Below, piece by piece: positions 46,178 through 56,819 of a DNA stretch of 64,000 bases. The translations under genes and the position numbers were made by a program. The notes under the pieces were generated by a model. The model searched no databases. It saw only the letters and a program-made list of their open reading frames with translations, and was not told the origin of the DNA. The DNA comes from Aliishimia sp963721175 (GTDB lineage Bacteria; Pseudomonadota; Alphaproteobacteria; Rhodobacterales; Rhodobacteraceae): contig CAVRIG010000012.1 in the NCBI GenBank assembly GCA_963721175.1, positions 1 through 64,000 on the forward strand. The letters are read 5' to 3'. The stretch's first letter is position 1. Every line of letters starts with the position of its first letter.

Positions 46178-47584
46178 TGCAGGAGACTCAGCTGGCGGAT
46201 CTGGCGGGCGATCGAGTCGAACACCTCCATGAGGTCGTCGTCCTCGTCGACGTTGTAGAAGTGCGACGGGGAGGAGGCGCAGTTCCGCATTTCCGTCTGC
46301 GCGCCACTCGGTGCCTCGAAGGCGATGGTGTAGATCACGATGTTGCGCGTCGACACCTTGGCGGCATTGCAGAGTGCGTAGAACCGGTTGACGTTCTGGC
46401 TGGCGCTGGCGATCTGGGTCCGGTCGCCGGTGCGCTTGGCCAACTCGACGCGTGGGGTTCTTCAGGTGCATCGCGTTCTTGGGACGGACCTGTTCGGTGA
46501 TCTGGCCGTCGGTCATCAGCACGATGAATTTGCGCGCTGCGGGATCGTCGTACTCGGCCGGCCGCCCGGCAAACTCGGCGGGGATCAGGCCGGCCGCGTA
46601 CATCGCGTCGAAGTGCGGGCGGCTCGACGGGTCGAGCAGCGCCAGCGCGTATTTCATCGCGTAATGCGTGCCGGTGCCGTCATGCATCCGGATGTTGTTG
46701 ACGGCATTGATCAGCCCCTGGCGATCGTTGGAGGCATAGCGGATCGTGGTATCATCCTGCGGGCACCAGCCCCAGTCCATCACGTTGGCGGCGATGTCCC
46801 AGTTCATGAAGTGCGGCACCTGTGCGTAGGACCCGGCATTGGGCAGGCCGACATACCCGAAGTCGCTTGCATTGAGTTCGAGGCAGGACGACACGTTGGG
46901 ATAGCGGCCCGCCGCCGTTCCGCCGTCCTTGGTGGCGAGCGGGATATCGGCATAGCGTGCGCCGCCCAGGCGGCCGAACATGAACGGGCCGACATTCGTC
47001 TGACCCGCGTAGGGGATCAGGTTTATCGAGGTGTCGTCGATGTAGTCGTCGTGCAGCACGATGTTCAGGAAGGCGGCGGCTGCGGGCCGCAATTCGTCCA
47101 TGCGTTCCGAATCGCGCATGGATCCCGAAATGTCGAGCACGAGGGAGATCTCGATGTTGGGCGCAGCCTGTTCGGCGGTGGCGGAGGTCCATGCCGGCAG
47201 CGTGTCCACGCCAAGGTGATGCATGAAGCGCGTCGGCGTCTGCACATGCCCGGTGGCGTGGACGTTCCGGTAGTTGAGGCCCTGGTCCACCGTCACCCCG
47301 GTGAGGTATTCGGCAAGATCGACGGTGTCGAAGTAGTCCCGCACGACCGCTTCGGGGTCGAGTTCCTGGTTGAGGTTGGCCGCGGCCAGCACGGCCCGGT
47401 CCATGGTGGCCTGGATCTTGGTGCGTTCCATCTCGTTGTGCATCAGGTCCACGGCGATGCCGCCCACCAGGACCATCAAGACGATCATGAAGCAGGCGAA
47501 GATCGTCGCGACGCCGCTTTGGTCGCGTCCGAACCGGGTGAGCATGCGCGTCACGTGCAATCTGGCAGTGTTCATCGGTCTCAT
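46174..47584 (-). CDS. TadG-like protein with von Willebrand A domain, frameshifted
   Basis: About 469 residues when an extra base near 46445-46452 is removed (1411 nt is 3n+1). RFGRDQSGVATIFACFMIVL plus MVLVGGIAVDLMHNEMERTK is the TadG membrane start; the VWA domain has the MIDAS motif ISLVLDISGSMRDS and later KFIVLMTDGQITEQ. The end continues in another frame (RTGDRTQIAS, FYALCNAAK, NIVIYTIAFEAP). ATG 47584 is preceded by AGGTGG; ATG 47575 is possible. It heads the three-gene Tad operon. The shift falls between conserved parts of the VWA domain. Confidence 0.88.
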
Positions 47585-47879
47585 GCTTTCCACCTTTTAC
47601 TCTGCACCCCACTCGGCACGGTCGAACGGATTTGTCTCCTTACGTATTCCACATGGAATGATGGCTTGAATTGGGCGGATTGGTGGCATTGCGTGGAATT
47701 GTGCAGGGGATGGGTGTGACCGGGACCCTGACGGCAGGAGAGGTCCAATCCGCCACTTTCGGAGTCCGACGTTTCTACTGTGGCATGAAAAATCATGTTC
47801 ATTCGGGCCTCGACGTCATAGGCTCCCGAGAAAATGCAAAAGCCTTGACGAACTCGATGGGCATGGAAGGAGGACAGTA

Positions 47880-49319
47880 ATGAAAGACACTGCGCAGGAA
47901 CCGACATTCCGCGAGAGCGTCGATATGATGTTCAGCCGCGCCGTTGCGCTGATGGATTTGCCACCGGGCCTCGAAGAGAAGATCACGCGTCTGCAACGCG
48001 ACCTATACGGTCCGGTTCGGCGTCGGCTGCGCGGGCAGATCCAGACCTTCACCGGGTATCGGTCGGTCCATTCGGAGCACATGGAGCCCGTCAAGGGCGG
48101 CATCCGCTACGCGCTGGGCGTGAACCAGGACGAGGTGGAGGCGCTGGCGGCGCTGATGACCTACAAATGCGCGCTCGTGGACGCGCCCTTCGGCGGGTCC
48201 AAGGGCGGGCTGCGCATCGACCCGCGCGAATATGACGAGCACGAGCTGGAGCTGATCACCCGGCGCTTCGCCTACGAACTGGCCAAGCGCGACCTGATCA
48301 ACCCCGTCCCAGAACGTGCCCGCGCCCGACATGGGCACGGGCGAACGGGAAATGGCGTGGATCGCCGACCAGTACAAGCGGATGAACACGACCGACATCA
48401 ACTCCGCGGCCTGCGTCACCGGCAAGCCGATCAACGCCGGCGGGATCCAGGGCCGGACCGAGGCGACCGGCCGGGGCGTCCAATACGCGCTGCAGGAGTT
48501 CTTCCGGCATCCCGACGACATCAAGGCCGCGAACCTGACCGGCACGCTCGACGGCAAGCGGGTGATCGTCCAGGGCCTCGGCAACGTGGGCTATCACGCG
48601 GCCAAGTTCCTCCAGGAAGAGGATGGGTGCATCATCACCGGGATCATCGAACGCGACGGCGCACTTTTCAGCGCCGACGGGCTGGATGTCGAGAAGGTCC
48701 GCACATGGCTCATGAAGCATGGCGGCGATTGCCGGATATCCGGATGCGACGCACAACGCCGACGGGGCCGTCATTCTGGAACAGGAATGCGACATCCTGA
48801 TCCCGGCGGCGCATGGAAGGTGTGATCAACATGGGCAACGCCGATCGAGATCAAGGCACCGCTCATCATCGAGGCCGCGAACGGGCCGATCACCGCGGGT
48901 GCGGACGAAATCCTCCAGCAAAAAGGGGATCGTCATCATTCCGGACATGTACGCCAATGCCGGCGGCGTGACCGTGTCGTATTTCGAATGGGTCAAGAAC
49001 CTGAGCCACATCCGCTTTGGCCGGATGCAGCGACGCCAGGAGGAATCCCGGCACCAGCTCGTGGTGGACGAACTCGAGCGGTTGTCGAAGGACAAGGATC
49101 TGGGCTGGACGCTGTCGCCCGACTTCAAGGACAAGTATCTGCAAGGGCGCGGGCGAACTGGAACTGGTGCGCTCCGGTCTCGACGACACGATGCGGGCGG
49201 CGTACCAGTCGATGCGGCGTGTCTGGCACTCCCGCGACGACGTGCGCGATCTGCGGACGGCGGCCTATCTTGTGGCGATCGAAAAGGTCGCGGCGAGTTA
49301 TCGCGCCAAGGGTCTCTGA
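47880..49319 (+). CDS. NAD(P)-dependent glutamate dehydrogenase, six single-base insertions
   Basis: 477 residues after removing six extra bases (near 48304-48310, 48724-48729, 48804-48813, 48842-48850, 48921-48929 and 49141-49151); six insertions leave the length a multiple of three. Motifs in order: MEPVKGGIRYALGVNQDEV, DAPFGGSKGGLRIDP (catalytic Lys), APDMGTGEREMAWIADQ, GKPINAGGIQGRTEATG, VIVQGLGNVGYHAAK (NAD site), IIEAANGPIT, VIIPDMYANAGGVTVSYFEW. GGAGG before ATG 47880. It interconverts glutamate and 2-oxoglutarate. No stop codon is created by substitution, so sequence error is likelier than decay. Confidence 0.88.
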
Positions 49320-49334
49320 GACTCCATCGCTGGG

Positions 49335-51014
49335 TCAGCTTTCGGGCAGGCCCGCAAGCCGCAATCCTTCGAAGTAGCGCTCCGCGCCAGGTGCGCCGTT
49401 GTAACCGTTGGTCTTGCGCCAGCTGGACAGCGTCCGGTCGGGCAGCAGGCGGCGATACTGTGCCATGATCGCGCGGGCTGCGTCCAACTGACCGTTCAAC
49501 GCCAGGGCTGCGGCACGCACTGAGTAGAGCGTTGGATACTCGTCCGACAATTTCAGGCCGCGCTCGCAATGGCGCAAAGCCGCGACGTCACGTCCGAGTT
49601 GCACGCAAGCAATCGCCGCCCCGCCGCTGGCGGACACTGTAAACGGGCCGCGCAGTCCGAAGCGCAGCGATTTCTCGAAGCAGTCCAGCGCAGTCTGCGT
49701 CTGTCCGGACCATAGATACGCCCAGCCGCAGGAGCTCAGCAGTCGAGGATCGAAGGGGCTCAGGCGGATGACCTGTTCGACCGATCGGTTGAGCGCAGCG
49801 AGCTTGCCATTCCGGATAAAATCGGCCAGCGCCACCGCATAGATCAGGTAGGGTTGTCCGGCGATAAGTGGGCGCGCCGCTTCCACCCACTCGGGCACGC
49901 GCGCATATTGCTCGGCAAGTCGCGGGTCCCCTCCTACCATAGTCCGGCCCGCAATCGAGACGGTGATCGCATCTGCATAGGCATCGACAAGCTCAGGGTT
50001 CAGGGCGATAGCGCGCTCTTGGTGACCGACGGCGTCGACAAAGGCCGCCAGGCCGAACGTCCGCCACGCCATGATGCCCAGCAAGTGATGATTCTCCGCG
50101 GTGAGTTGGTCCTGTGGTATCGCGTTCAGACGCATGTATTCAGCCTCGAGCACCAGGTCGATGCCCTCGCTCGCGACCGCCTCTACGGTCTTGTCCTGCC
50201 AGTCGAAGCTGTCTTCGAGCATAGTCTCGGACTTGTGCGTCCAGATCGCGCCATTATCGGGCCCGGTCAGCCGCGCCTCGAGCCGAAGCCTGTCGCCGCG
50301 GCTGCGCAGGACCGGGCGCAGCACGTAAGTGCCGCCGGGCGCCGTGGCCGTGACAGTCGCGCGCAGCCAGGGCGCGGAGTTGAAATAGGTGTGCAGATCG
50401 GCGGTGAGCGAATTGGCGAGCTCCTGAACCTCGGCACGGGGATCTGAACTCGCCACCGGCGCGATCAACAGTACCGGGAATGCCTCGTCCGACCGTCCGG
50501 CCCGCGGCATCGGCGGCGGATCTGCGGGCGCGCGCATCCATGTCACGATCTCGCGGTCGATATTCTTCAGCCGTCGTGCACCGGACCGTGTGAAGGACGG
50601 CTGCAGCGTGCCGTCGAGATTGGCATGAACCGCGTCGGAGATCAGCAGCCCGCCCTCCGGCGCCTCGGCTTCCAGGCGCGCGGCAATGTTAATTCCATCG
50701 CCATAGACATCGTCATCGTCCTGCGTCACCTCCCCGATGTGAAGTCCCATGCGCAAACAGAGGTGGCCGCGTTCGGCGAGTCGATCCTGGACCCGCATGG
50801 CCGCGCTGACCGCATCGACCGCGCTTGCGAATTCCACCAGCCACCCGTCGCCCATGCTTTTCAGAATGCGACCGGAATGATCTGCGAGAACGGGGTTCAG
50901 AACTTCTGCGCGCAGGTCTCGGAGCTGCGACAGCGTCTGTGCTTCGAATTCGCGCATCAGCCGTGAATAGCCGACGATATCTGCGGCCAGTATCGCGCAC
51001 AGGCGCCGGTTCAT
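49335..51014 (-). CDS. Class III adenylate/guanylate cyclase with TPR-like C-terminus
   Basis: 559 residues. The cyclase domain is N-terminal: CAILAADIVGYSRLMREFEA (metal Asp12), LKSMGDGWLVEFASAVDA, RMGLHIGEVTQDDDDVYGDG, NIAARLEAEAPEGGLLISD. Then a TolB-like linker (FPVLLIAPV; GTYVLRPVLRSRGDRLRLEA) and TPR-like helices (ALDCFEKSLRFGL, LDAARAIMAQYRR). No membrane segment. Cytoplasmic cAMP synthesis is expected from the family. It converges on the glutamate dehydrogenase and diverges from the sox operon. Confidence 0.92.
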   Translation of the reverse strand: MNRRLCAILAADIVGYSRLMREFEAQTLSQLRDLRAEVLNPVLADHSGRILKSMGDGWLVEFASAVDAVSAAMRVQDRLAERGHLCLRMGLHIGEVTQDDDDVYGDGINIAARLEAEAPEGGLLISDAVHANLDGTLQPSFTRSGARRLKNIDREIVTWMRAPADPPPMPRAGRSDEAFPVLLIAPVASSDPRAEVQELANSLTADLHTYFNSAPWLRATVTATAPGGTYVLRPVLRSRGDRLRLEARLTGPDNGAIWTHKSETMLEDSFDWQDKTVEAVASEGIDLVLEAEYMRLNAIPQDQLTAENHHLLGIMAWRTFGLAAFVDAVGHQERAIALNPELVDAYADAITVSIAGRTMVGGDPRLAEQYARVPEWVEAARPLIAGQPYLIYAVALADFIRNGKLAALNRSVEQVIRLSPFDPRLLSSCGWAYLWSGQTQTALDCFEKSLRFGLRGPFTVSASGGAAIACVQLGRDVAALRHCERGLKLSDEYPTLYSVRAAALALNGQLDAARAIMAQYRRLLPDRTLSSWRKTNGYNGAPGAERYFEGLRLAGLPES

Positions 51015-51193
51015 GGCTCTTCCCCGATCGTTTCGCTATTTCTAGGGTAGTGGAAGGTTCCCTGGCACACCATCGTTGATGGTCCGGGACGCGACAGGGT
51101 CGCGCATGCGACAGGTTTTGTCGAAAAGGGTCTGGCACCTCTCGGTCGGTTTGCTAGGTGTGAGCGATCCAAACGCGGACCCCGAGGGAGCAC

Positions 51194-52450
51194 ATGCGGT
51201 TTTCGGCACTACGGATCCTGAAGGAAGGGCTGACCGGCAACGCCGGGTGGACACCGCATTGGCGCGATCCGGAACCCAAGAAGGCCTACGACATCGTCAT
51301 CATCGGGGGCGGGGGACACGGGCTGGCTTGCGCGCATTACCTGGCCAAGGAACACGGCATCACCAATGTCGCGGTGGTCGAGAAGGGCTATCTCGGCGGC
51401 GGCAACGTCGGGCGGAACACCACGATCGTGCGGGCGAATTACGGGCTGCCGGGCAATTCTGAATTCTATTCGCATTCACTCAAGCTCTGGGAGGGGCTGG
51501 AGCGGGACGTGAACTTCAACGTCATGCATTCGCAGCGCGGGGTCATCAACCTGTGCCATTCGGACGGGCAGCGGGATGGGTTTGCCCGGCGCGCCAACGC
51601 GATGATCAACCAGGGCGACGACGCGATCCTGCTCGATCCTGCGGGTGTGCGCGAGAAGGTCTGCCCTACCTCGATTTCCACCAGACCCGGTTCCCGATCT
51701 TCGGCGGGCTCTATCACCCGCGCGGCGGCACGGCCCGGCATGACGCGGTGGCGTGGGGCTATGCGCGGTCGGCGGACAGTCGCGGCGTCGATCTGATCCA
51801 GCAATGCGAGGTCACTGGGATCGACATCGAGAACGGCCGGGTGAAGGGCGTGCAGACCACGCGCGGCCCGATCCGGGCCAAGCAGGTCGCGATGATGGCT
51901 GCGGGCCGGTCGGGGCAGGTGGCCGCGCTGGCCGGGCTGCGCCTGCCGGTGGAGAGCCACGTGCTGCAGGCCTTCGTGACCGAGGGGCTGAAGCCCTGCA
52001 TCGACCATGTCGTGACATATGGCGCGGGGCATTTCTACATCAGCCAGTCGGACAAGGGCGGGCTGGTCTTCGGCGGCGATCTGGACATGTACGCCTCCTA
52101 TGCCGCGCGGGGGAACCTGCCGATGATGGAGCATGTGGCGGAGGCCGCGATGACGCTCATGCCGATGATCGGCAAGGCGAAGATGCTGCGGTCCTGGGGC
52201 GGGATCATGGACATGTCGCCCGACGGCTCGCCCGTCATCGACCGGACGCCCGTCGAAGGGCTCTATGTCTCCTGCGGATGGTGCTATGGCGGGTTCAAGG
52301 CGGTGCCGGGCGGCGGTCACGTGATGGCGCATCTGCTGGCTACGGACCAATATCATCCGGCTGCCGACGAAGTACCGGCTGGACCGGTTCCGCACGGGGC
52401 GCGGGATCATGGACGAAGAGGCCACCGGGTCTCAGCACAACCTGCATTGA
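51194..52450 (+). CDS. soxB: Sarcosine oxidase beta subunit, two frameshifts
   Basis: 418 residues after restoring one base near 51657-51661 and removing one near 52366-52371; the total stays a multiple of three. FAD site DIVIIGGGGHGLACAHYLAK, GYLGGGNVGRNTTIVRANYG, then VMHSQRGVINLCHS, LPYLDFHQTRFPIFGGLYHP, GGDLDMYASYAARGNLP, SWGGIMDMSPDGSPVIDRTP, CGWCYGGFKAVPGGG. The beta subunit carries the flavin that demethylates sarcosine to glycine. First gene of soxBDAG. Confidence 0.92.
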
Positions 52451-52468
52451 ATCGTGGCGGCATCGGAT

Positions 52469-52505
52469 GCCTCCGGCGGGAGTTTTTCGGGCCAAGATGA
52501 AGATG
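52469..52505. repeat. Short roseobacter intergenic repeat inside the sox operon
   Basis: GCCTCCGGCGGGAGTTTTTC followed by GGGCCAAGATGAAGATG resembles the repeat that recurs between Rhodobacterales genes (GCCTCCGGCGGGGATATTTT...GGCCAGATGAAG). CCTCCGG/C could form a weak hairpin with a T-run, as an attenuator between soxB and soxD. Confidence 0.5.
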
Positions 52506-52532
52506 ACGCGGATGAGAGAGCGGGGGCGTGCC

Positions 52533-52808
52533 ATGCGGATTGACTGTCCGATCTGCGGAACGCGGGACCGGCGCGAGTTCTACTATCAGGGGGCGGCGGT
52601 GCGCGCTGGATCGGCCGGATCCGGATGCGGGTGCGGAGGCTTGGGACGGACTACGTGCATCTGCGCGAGAACCCGGCCGGCTGGCATGAGGATCTCTGGC
52701 AGCACGAGGCCGGATGTGGCGCGTGGCTCGTCGTGCGGCGCAACCTGACGACGCACGAGATCGACGCGCGTTCGTCTTGCCGGCGACGTGAAGGGCGCGG
52801 GCGCATGA
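52533..52808 (+). CDS. soxD: Sarcosine oxidase delta subunit, three frameshifts
   Basis: 90 residues after removing three extra bases (near 52599-52606, 52643-52649 and 52764-52770). MRIDCPICGTRDRREFYYQG has the zinc-binding Cys pair; later YVHLRENPAGWHEDLWQHEA and GCGAWLVVRRNLTTHEID hold the His and the second Cys. ATG 52533 follows GGGGGCG weakly. Its stop overlaps the soxA start (ATGA, 52805-52808). The delta subunit closes the heterotetramer. Confidence 0.85.
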
Positions 52809-55727
52809 GGATTGCCGGACGGGGGCTCGTCGACCGCGGCGCTCCGATATCCTTCACTTTCGACGGGAAGCGGCTGGAGGGCCTGGCCGGCGACACGCTG
52901 GCCTCGGCCTTGCTGGCGAACGAGGTCCGGCTGGTGGGGCGTTCGTTCAAGTACCACCGGCCGCGCGGCATCTGGTCGGCCGGGTCGGAGGAGCCCAATG
53001 CGCTGGTGACGGTCGGTCATGGCGCGGGCGCGGAGCCGAATGTGCGCGCGACGGTACAGGAGCTTTACGGCGGGCTGGAGGCCGCCAGCCAGAACCGCTG
53101 GCCCAGCCTCGACTTCGACCTGCTGAGCGTCAACGATCTGGCCGCGCCATTCCTGGGGGCGGGCTTCTACTACAAGACCTTCATGTGGCCCCGGGTGTTC
53201 TGGGAGAAGGTGTACGAGCCGTTCATCCGGCGTGCGGCCGGGCTCGGGGCGCTGTCGGGCGAGGCCAACGAGGACAAGTACGACAAGGGCTATCTCTTCT
53301 GCGACCTGCTGGTGATCGGCGCGGGCCCGACGGGTCTGATGGCAGCGCTGGCGGCGGGTCGCGCAGGCGCGGACGTGATCCTCGCGGACGAGGATTCGCG
53401 GATGGGCGGGCGTCTGCTGGCCGAGAGTCACGATGTGGGCGGAGCGCCCGGCCATGTCTGGGTCGATGGGGTTCTGGCCGAACTCGACAGCTTGCCGAAC
53501 GTGCGGCGGATGGCGCGGACGACGGTGACCGGGGCCTATGACCAGGGCGTCTATGGCGCGCTGGAGCGGGTCGGACATCATCGCAAGATCCGCGGGGATG
53601 GTGCGCCGCTGGAGACGTTCTGGCGGATCACCGCGAAGTCCGCGGTCCTGGCGGCGGGTGCCATCGAGCGCGGGATCGCGTTCCGGAACAACGACCGCCC
53701 GGGCGTGATGCAGGCGGGCGCAGTACGCGCGTATCTCAACCGCTGGGGCGTGAGCGCGGGCAGCAGGGTTGCAGTCTTCGGAAACAACGACGATGCCCAC
53801 CAGACCGCGCATGACCTGGCGCAGGCGGGCGTGCACGTGACGGCGGTGATCGACAGCCGTGCGGATGTGAGCGTGTCGGGCCCGTTCCCGGTCTTTGCCG
53901 GGGCCATGGTTTGCGGAACCTCCGGGGGCAAGTCGCTCGAAGCGATCACCGTTCGGACGCCATCCGGCACGGAACAGATCGCGACGGACTGCCTGGCGGT
54001 CTCGGGCGGTTGGAACCCGACCGTGCACCTGACATGCCATCTGGGCGGACGGCCGCATTGGTCGGAGGAGATTGCGTCTTTCGTGCCGACGCCAGGGCGC
54101 GATCCCGGGGATGGTGGCGGCGGGCGCCTGCAACGGCGTGATGTCGACCGCCGGGTGCCTCGCGGCCGGCGTGACGGCCGCGGAAGAGGCATTGGGGATC
54201 ACGGTAAAAGTCGATCTGCCGGAGGCCAAAGACGATCCCTATCGCCTGAGCCCGCTATGGGCGGTGCCGGGCAAGGGCCGCGCGTGGCTCGATTTCCAGA
54301 ACGACGTGAGCGTCAAGGACGTAAAGATGGCCGCGACCGAAAACTACCGGTCGGTCGAGCACATGAAGCGTTACACGACGCAGGGCATGGCGACGGACCA
54401 GGGCAAGAACTCGAACATGCAGGCGCTGGCCGTGCTGGCCGATGCCACTGGCCGCGGCATTCCGGAGACGGGAACCACGACGTTCCGGCCGCCCTATACG
54501 CCGGTGGCGATGGCAGCACTTGGCGCGGGGGCGCAGGGCAAGGGGTTCGCGCCGGAGCGGCTGACTACCAGCCACGCGGTGTCGGTGGAGATGGGAGCGC
54601 CGATGATCACGGCGGGGCTCTGGTACCGGCCGAGCTACTTCCCGAAAGACGGCGAGACGACCTGGCGCGAGAGCTGCGACCGCGAGGTCGGCTACGTGCG
54701 TCGAGCCGTGGGGATCTGCGACGTCTCCACGCTGGGCAAGATCGACATCCAGGGACCGGACGCGGCCAAGCTGCTGGACTTCGCCTATGCCAACATGTTC
54801 TCGACGCTGAAGGTGGGGCGCGTCCGCTATGGCCTCATGCTGCGCGAGGACGGGCATGTCATGGACGATGGGACGACCGCGCGCTGGGGTGAGAACCACT
54901 ACGTCATGACCACGACCACCGCGGCGGCGGGGCAGGTGATGCGTCATCTGGAGTTCATACTGCAGTGTCTCCATCCGCAGTGGGATGTCCGGATCTGCTC
55001 GGTGACCGAACAATGGGCGCAGTTCGCAGTCGCGGGTCCGAAGAGCCGCGAGTTGCTGAACCGTCTGTTGGATGAACCCATCGACAACGAGAGCTTTCCC
55101 TTCATGGCGTGCGGGCCGGTGAAGGTTCTGGGTGTCGAGGGTCGGCTGTTCCGGATCTCCTTCTCCGGCGAGCATGCCTACGAGATCGCGGTGCCGAGCC
55201 GGTATGGCGAGAGCCTCTTCACGTTGCTGGTCGAACGAGCCGAAGGCCTTGGCGGCGGCGCCTATGGGATGGAAGCGCTCAACGTCCTGCGGGTGGAGAA
55301 GGGGTTCATCACGCATTCAGAGATCACCGGCCGGGTGACCGCCTTCGACTGCCACATGGAGCGGATGGTGTCGGAGAAGAAGGACTGCATCGGCAAGACG
55401 ATGTCGCAGCGCGAGGGATTGCTGGAGGAGGATCGTGAGCGGATGGTCGGGCTGCGTCCGGTGGGACCGGTGAAGCAGCTCACGGCCGGGGCACATCTCT
55501 TCGACGACGGCGACCCGGCGCACCGCGTTCACGACCAGGGGTACGTCACCTCCGTGGCCTGGTCTCCCGGCCTGGAGTCCTATATCGGGTTGGGCTTTGT
55601 CCGCGGCGGGATGAAACGCGCCGGCGATCGCATGCGGATGGTCGACCACGTCCGAGGGCTCGAGACGATGGTGGAGATCGTGCACGCCGTGCAGGTCGAT
55701 CCCGAGGGAGGGCGCGTCCGTGGCTGA
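52805..55727 (+). CDS. soxA: Sarcosine oxidase alpha subunit, one frameshift
   Basis: 973 residues when an extra base near 54093-54100 is removed (2923 nt is 3n+1). N-terminal ferredoxin-like domain (ISFTFDGKRLEGLAGDTLAS), NAD/dinucleotide site LLVIGAGPTGLMAALAAGRA, AGAIERGIAFRNNDRPGVM, VAVFGNNDDAHQTAHDLA; C-terminal GcvT-like tetrahydrofolate-binding half (WYRPSYFPKDGETTWRESCD, AYEIAVPSRYGESLF, GFITHSEITGRVTAFDCHM). It transfers the methyl group to tetrahydrofolate. Overlaps soxG by eight bases. Confidence 0.93.
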
Positions 55728-56265
55728 GCTTACAGCGAAAACGCCGTGCGCGCGCCTGCTGCCGCTCAGGATCGGCGCGCAGGAGGTCCGTGAAGCCGAA
55801 CTCGGTAGCATGACATCGATGATGCCGTACCGGGGGCAGGGCGAAGCTTTCTCAAGCGCTCTGCGGGCCGCGCATGGCGTCGCATTGCCCGAGGTGAACC
55901 GGTCCGTGGGAGAGGATGGCTGCCGTGCATTCTGGTTTGGTCGCGGACAGGTGCTCCTGACCGGACCGGCGCCGGATCCATCGCTGATCGAATACGCAGC
56001 ACTTTGCGATCAGAGCGATGCCTGGGCCTGCGTCGTGCTCGAGGGGCCGAACGCGGAGGACGTGTTGGCGCGGCTGGTGCCCGTCGATCTGAGGGCGAGG
56101 GTGTTCGAGACGGGTCATACGGTGCGGACCCTCATCCAGCACATGAACGGGTCGGTGACGCGCCTGGGGCCGGAGCAATTCCTGCTGATGGCCTTCCGCT
56201 CGATGACCGCCACTCTGGTGCACGATCTGAAATCGGCGATGGAAACCGTGGCGGCCCGGGACTGA
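55720..56265 (+). CDS. soxG: Sarcosine oxidase gamma subunit
   Basis: 181 residues from GTG 55720, overlapping the soxA stop. GVALPEVNRSVGEDGCRAFW, WACVVLEGPNAEDVLARLVP, GHTVRTLIQHMNGSVTRLG and FLLMAFRSMTATLVHDL are the gamma-subunit pattern (GcvT-like small subunit). Last gene of soxBDAG; folate-cycle genes often linked to sox operons are not present. Confidence 0.9.
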   Translation: MAELTAKTPCARLLPLRIGAQEVREAELGSMTSMMPYRGQGEAFSSALRAAHGVALPEVNRSVGEDGCRAFWFGRGQVLLTGPAPDPSLIEYAALCDQSDAWACVVLEGPNAEDVLARLVPVDLRARVFETGHTVRTLIQHMNGSVTRLGPEQFLLMAFRSMTATLVHDLKSAMETVAARD

Positions 56266-56427
56266 CCGGAACGCGTTTCGCGCGCGTTGCCTCAGTTCGC
56301 GTTCGGGCCACGCGGGCCGCGGCGGCGTTGCCCCGGACCCCCGACATTTGAAAACGCCGCAACGAGGGGGTGGCGGAGCATCTCACGGTCGTTATATTCG
56401 ACGGACTCGAACAGAAAAGGACAGGCG

Positions 56428-56775
56428 ATGTTTCGAATGGTGATCCTCGCCGCGGGCTTGGGACTTGCGGTTCCGGCCGGTGCGGCGACCGAGGCGGAGA
56501 AAGAGGCCGCGTGCGCGTTCCAGGCCGAACTGATGGGCGCGGTGCAGACGGCGCGGCTCGACCGCGTGCGCAAGAGCCGCGTGACGGACCGGCTGATCGC
56601 CGAAAACCCGGACTGGCCGGCTGGGGTGGCTCAGGCGCTGCCCGCGGTGACAGACTACGTCTATTCGATCAAGCGGCGGGAGCTTCAGCAGGTCGATCTG
56701 GCGGCGCAGACCGAGGCGACCTGCCTGCAGAACTACGACCAGATCCAGTCGCTGAAAGAATCGGTTACCAACTGA
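56428..56775 (+). CDS. Secreted or periplasmic protein of unknown function
   Basis: 115 residues starting MFRMVILAAGLGLAVPAGAA, a signal peptide cleaved at AGAA, then a helical, charged chain with two Cys (ACAFQAELMGA; ATCLQNYDQIQSL). AAAGGA before ATG 56428. No known family. It is 44 bp before dnaG on the same strand and could be read with it. Confidence 0.75.
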   Translation: MFRMVILAAGLGLAVPAGAATEAEKEAACAFQAELMGAVQTARLDRVRKSRVTDRLIAENPDWPAGVAQALPAVTDYVYSIKRRELQQVDLAAQTEATCLQNYDQIQSLKESVTN

Positions 56776-56819
56776 GCGGGGCGATGGACTCCTGAGATGT
56801 GGAGGCGGATACTGGAGCG

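Noticed and set aside
46388..47719. 443-codon open frame opposite tadG
   Set aside because: Antisense to a clear VWA domain; no supporting motif.
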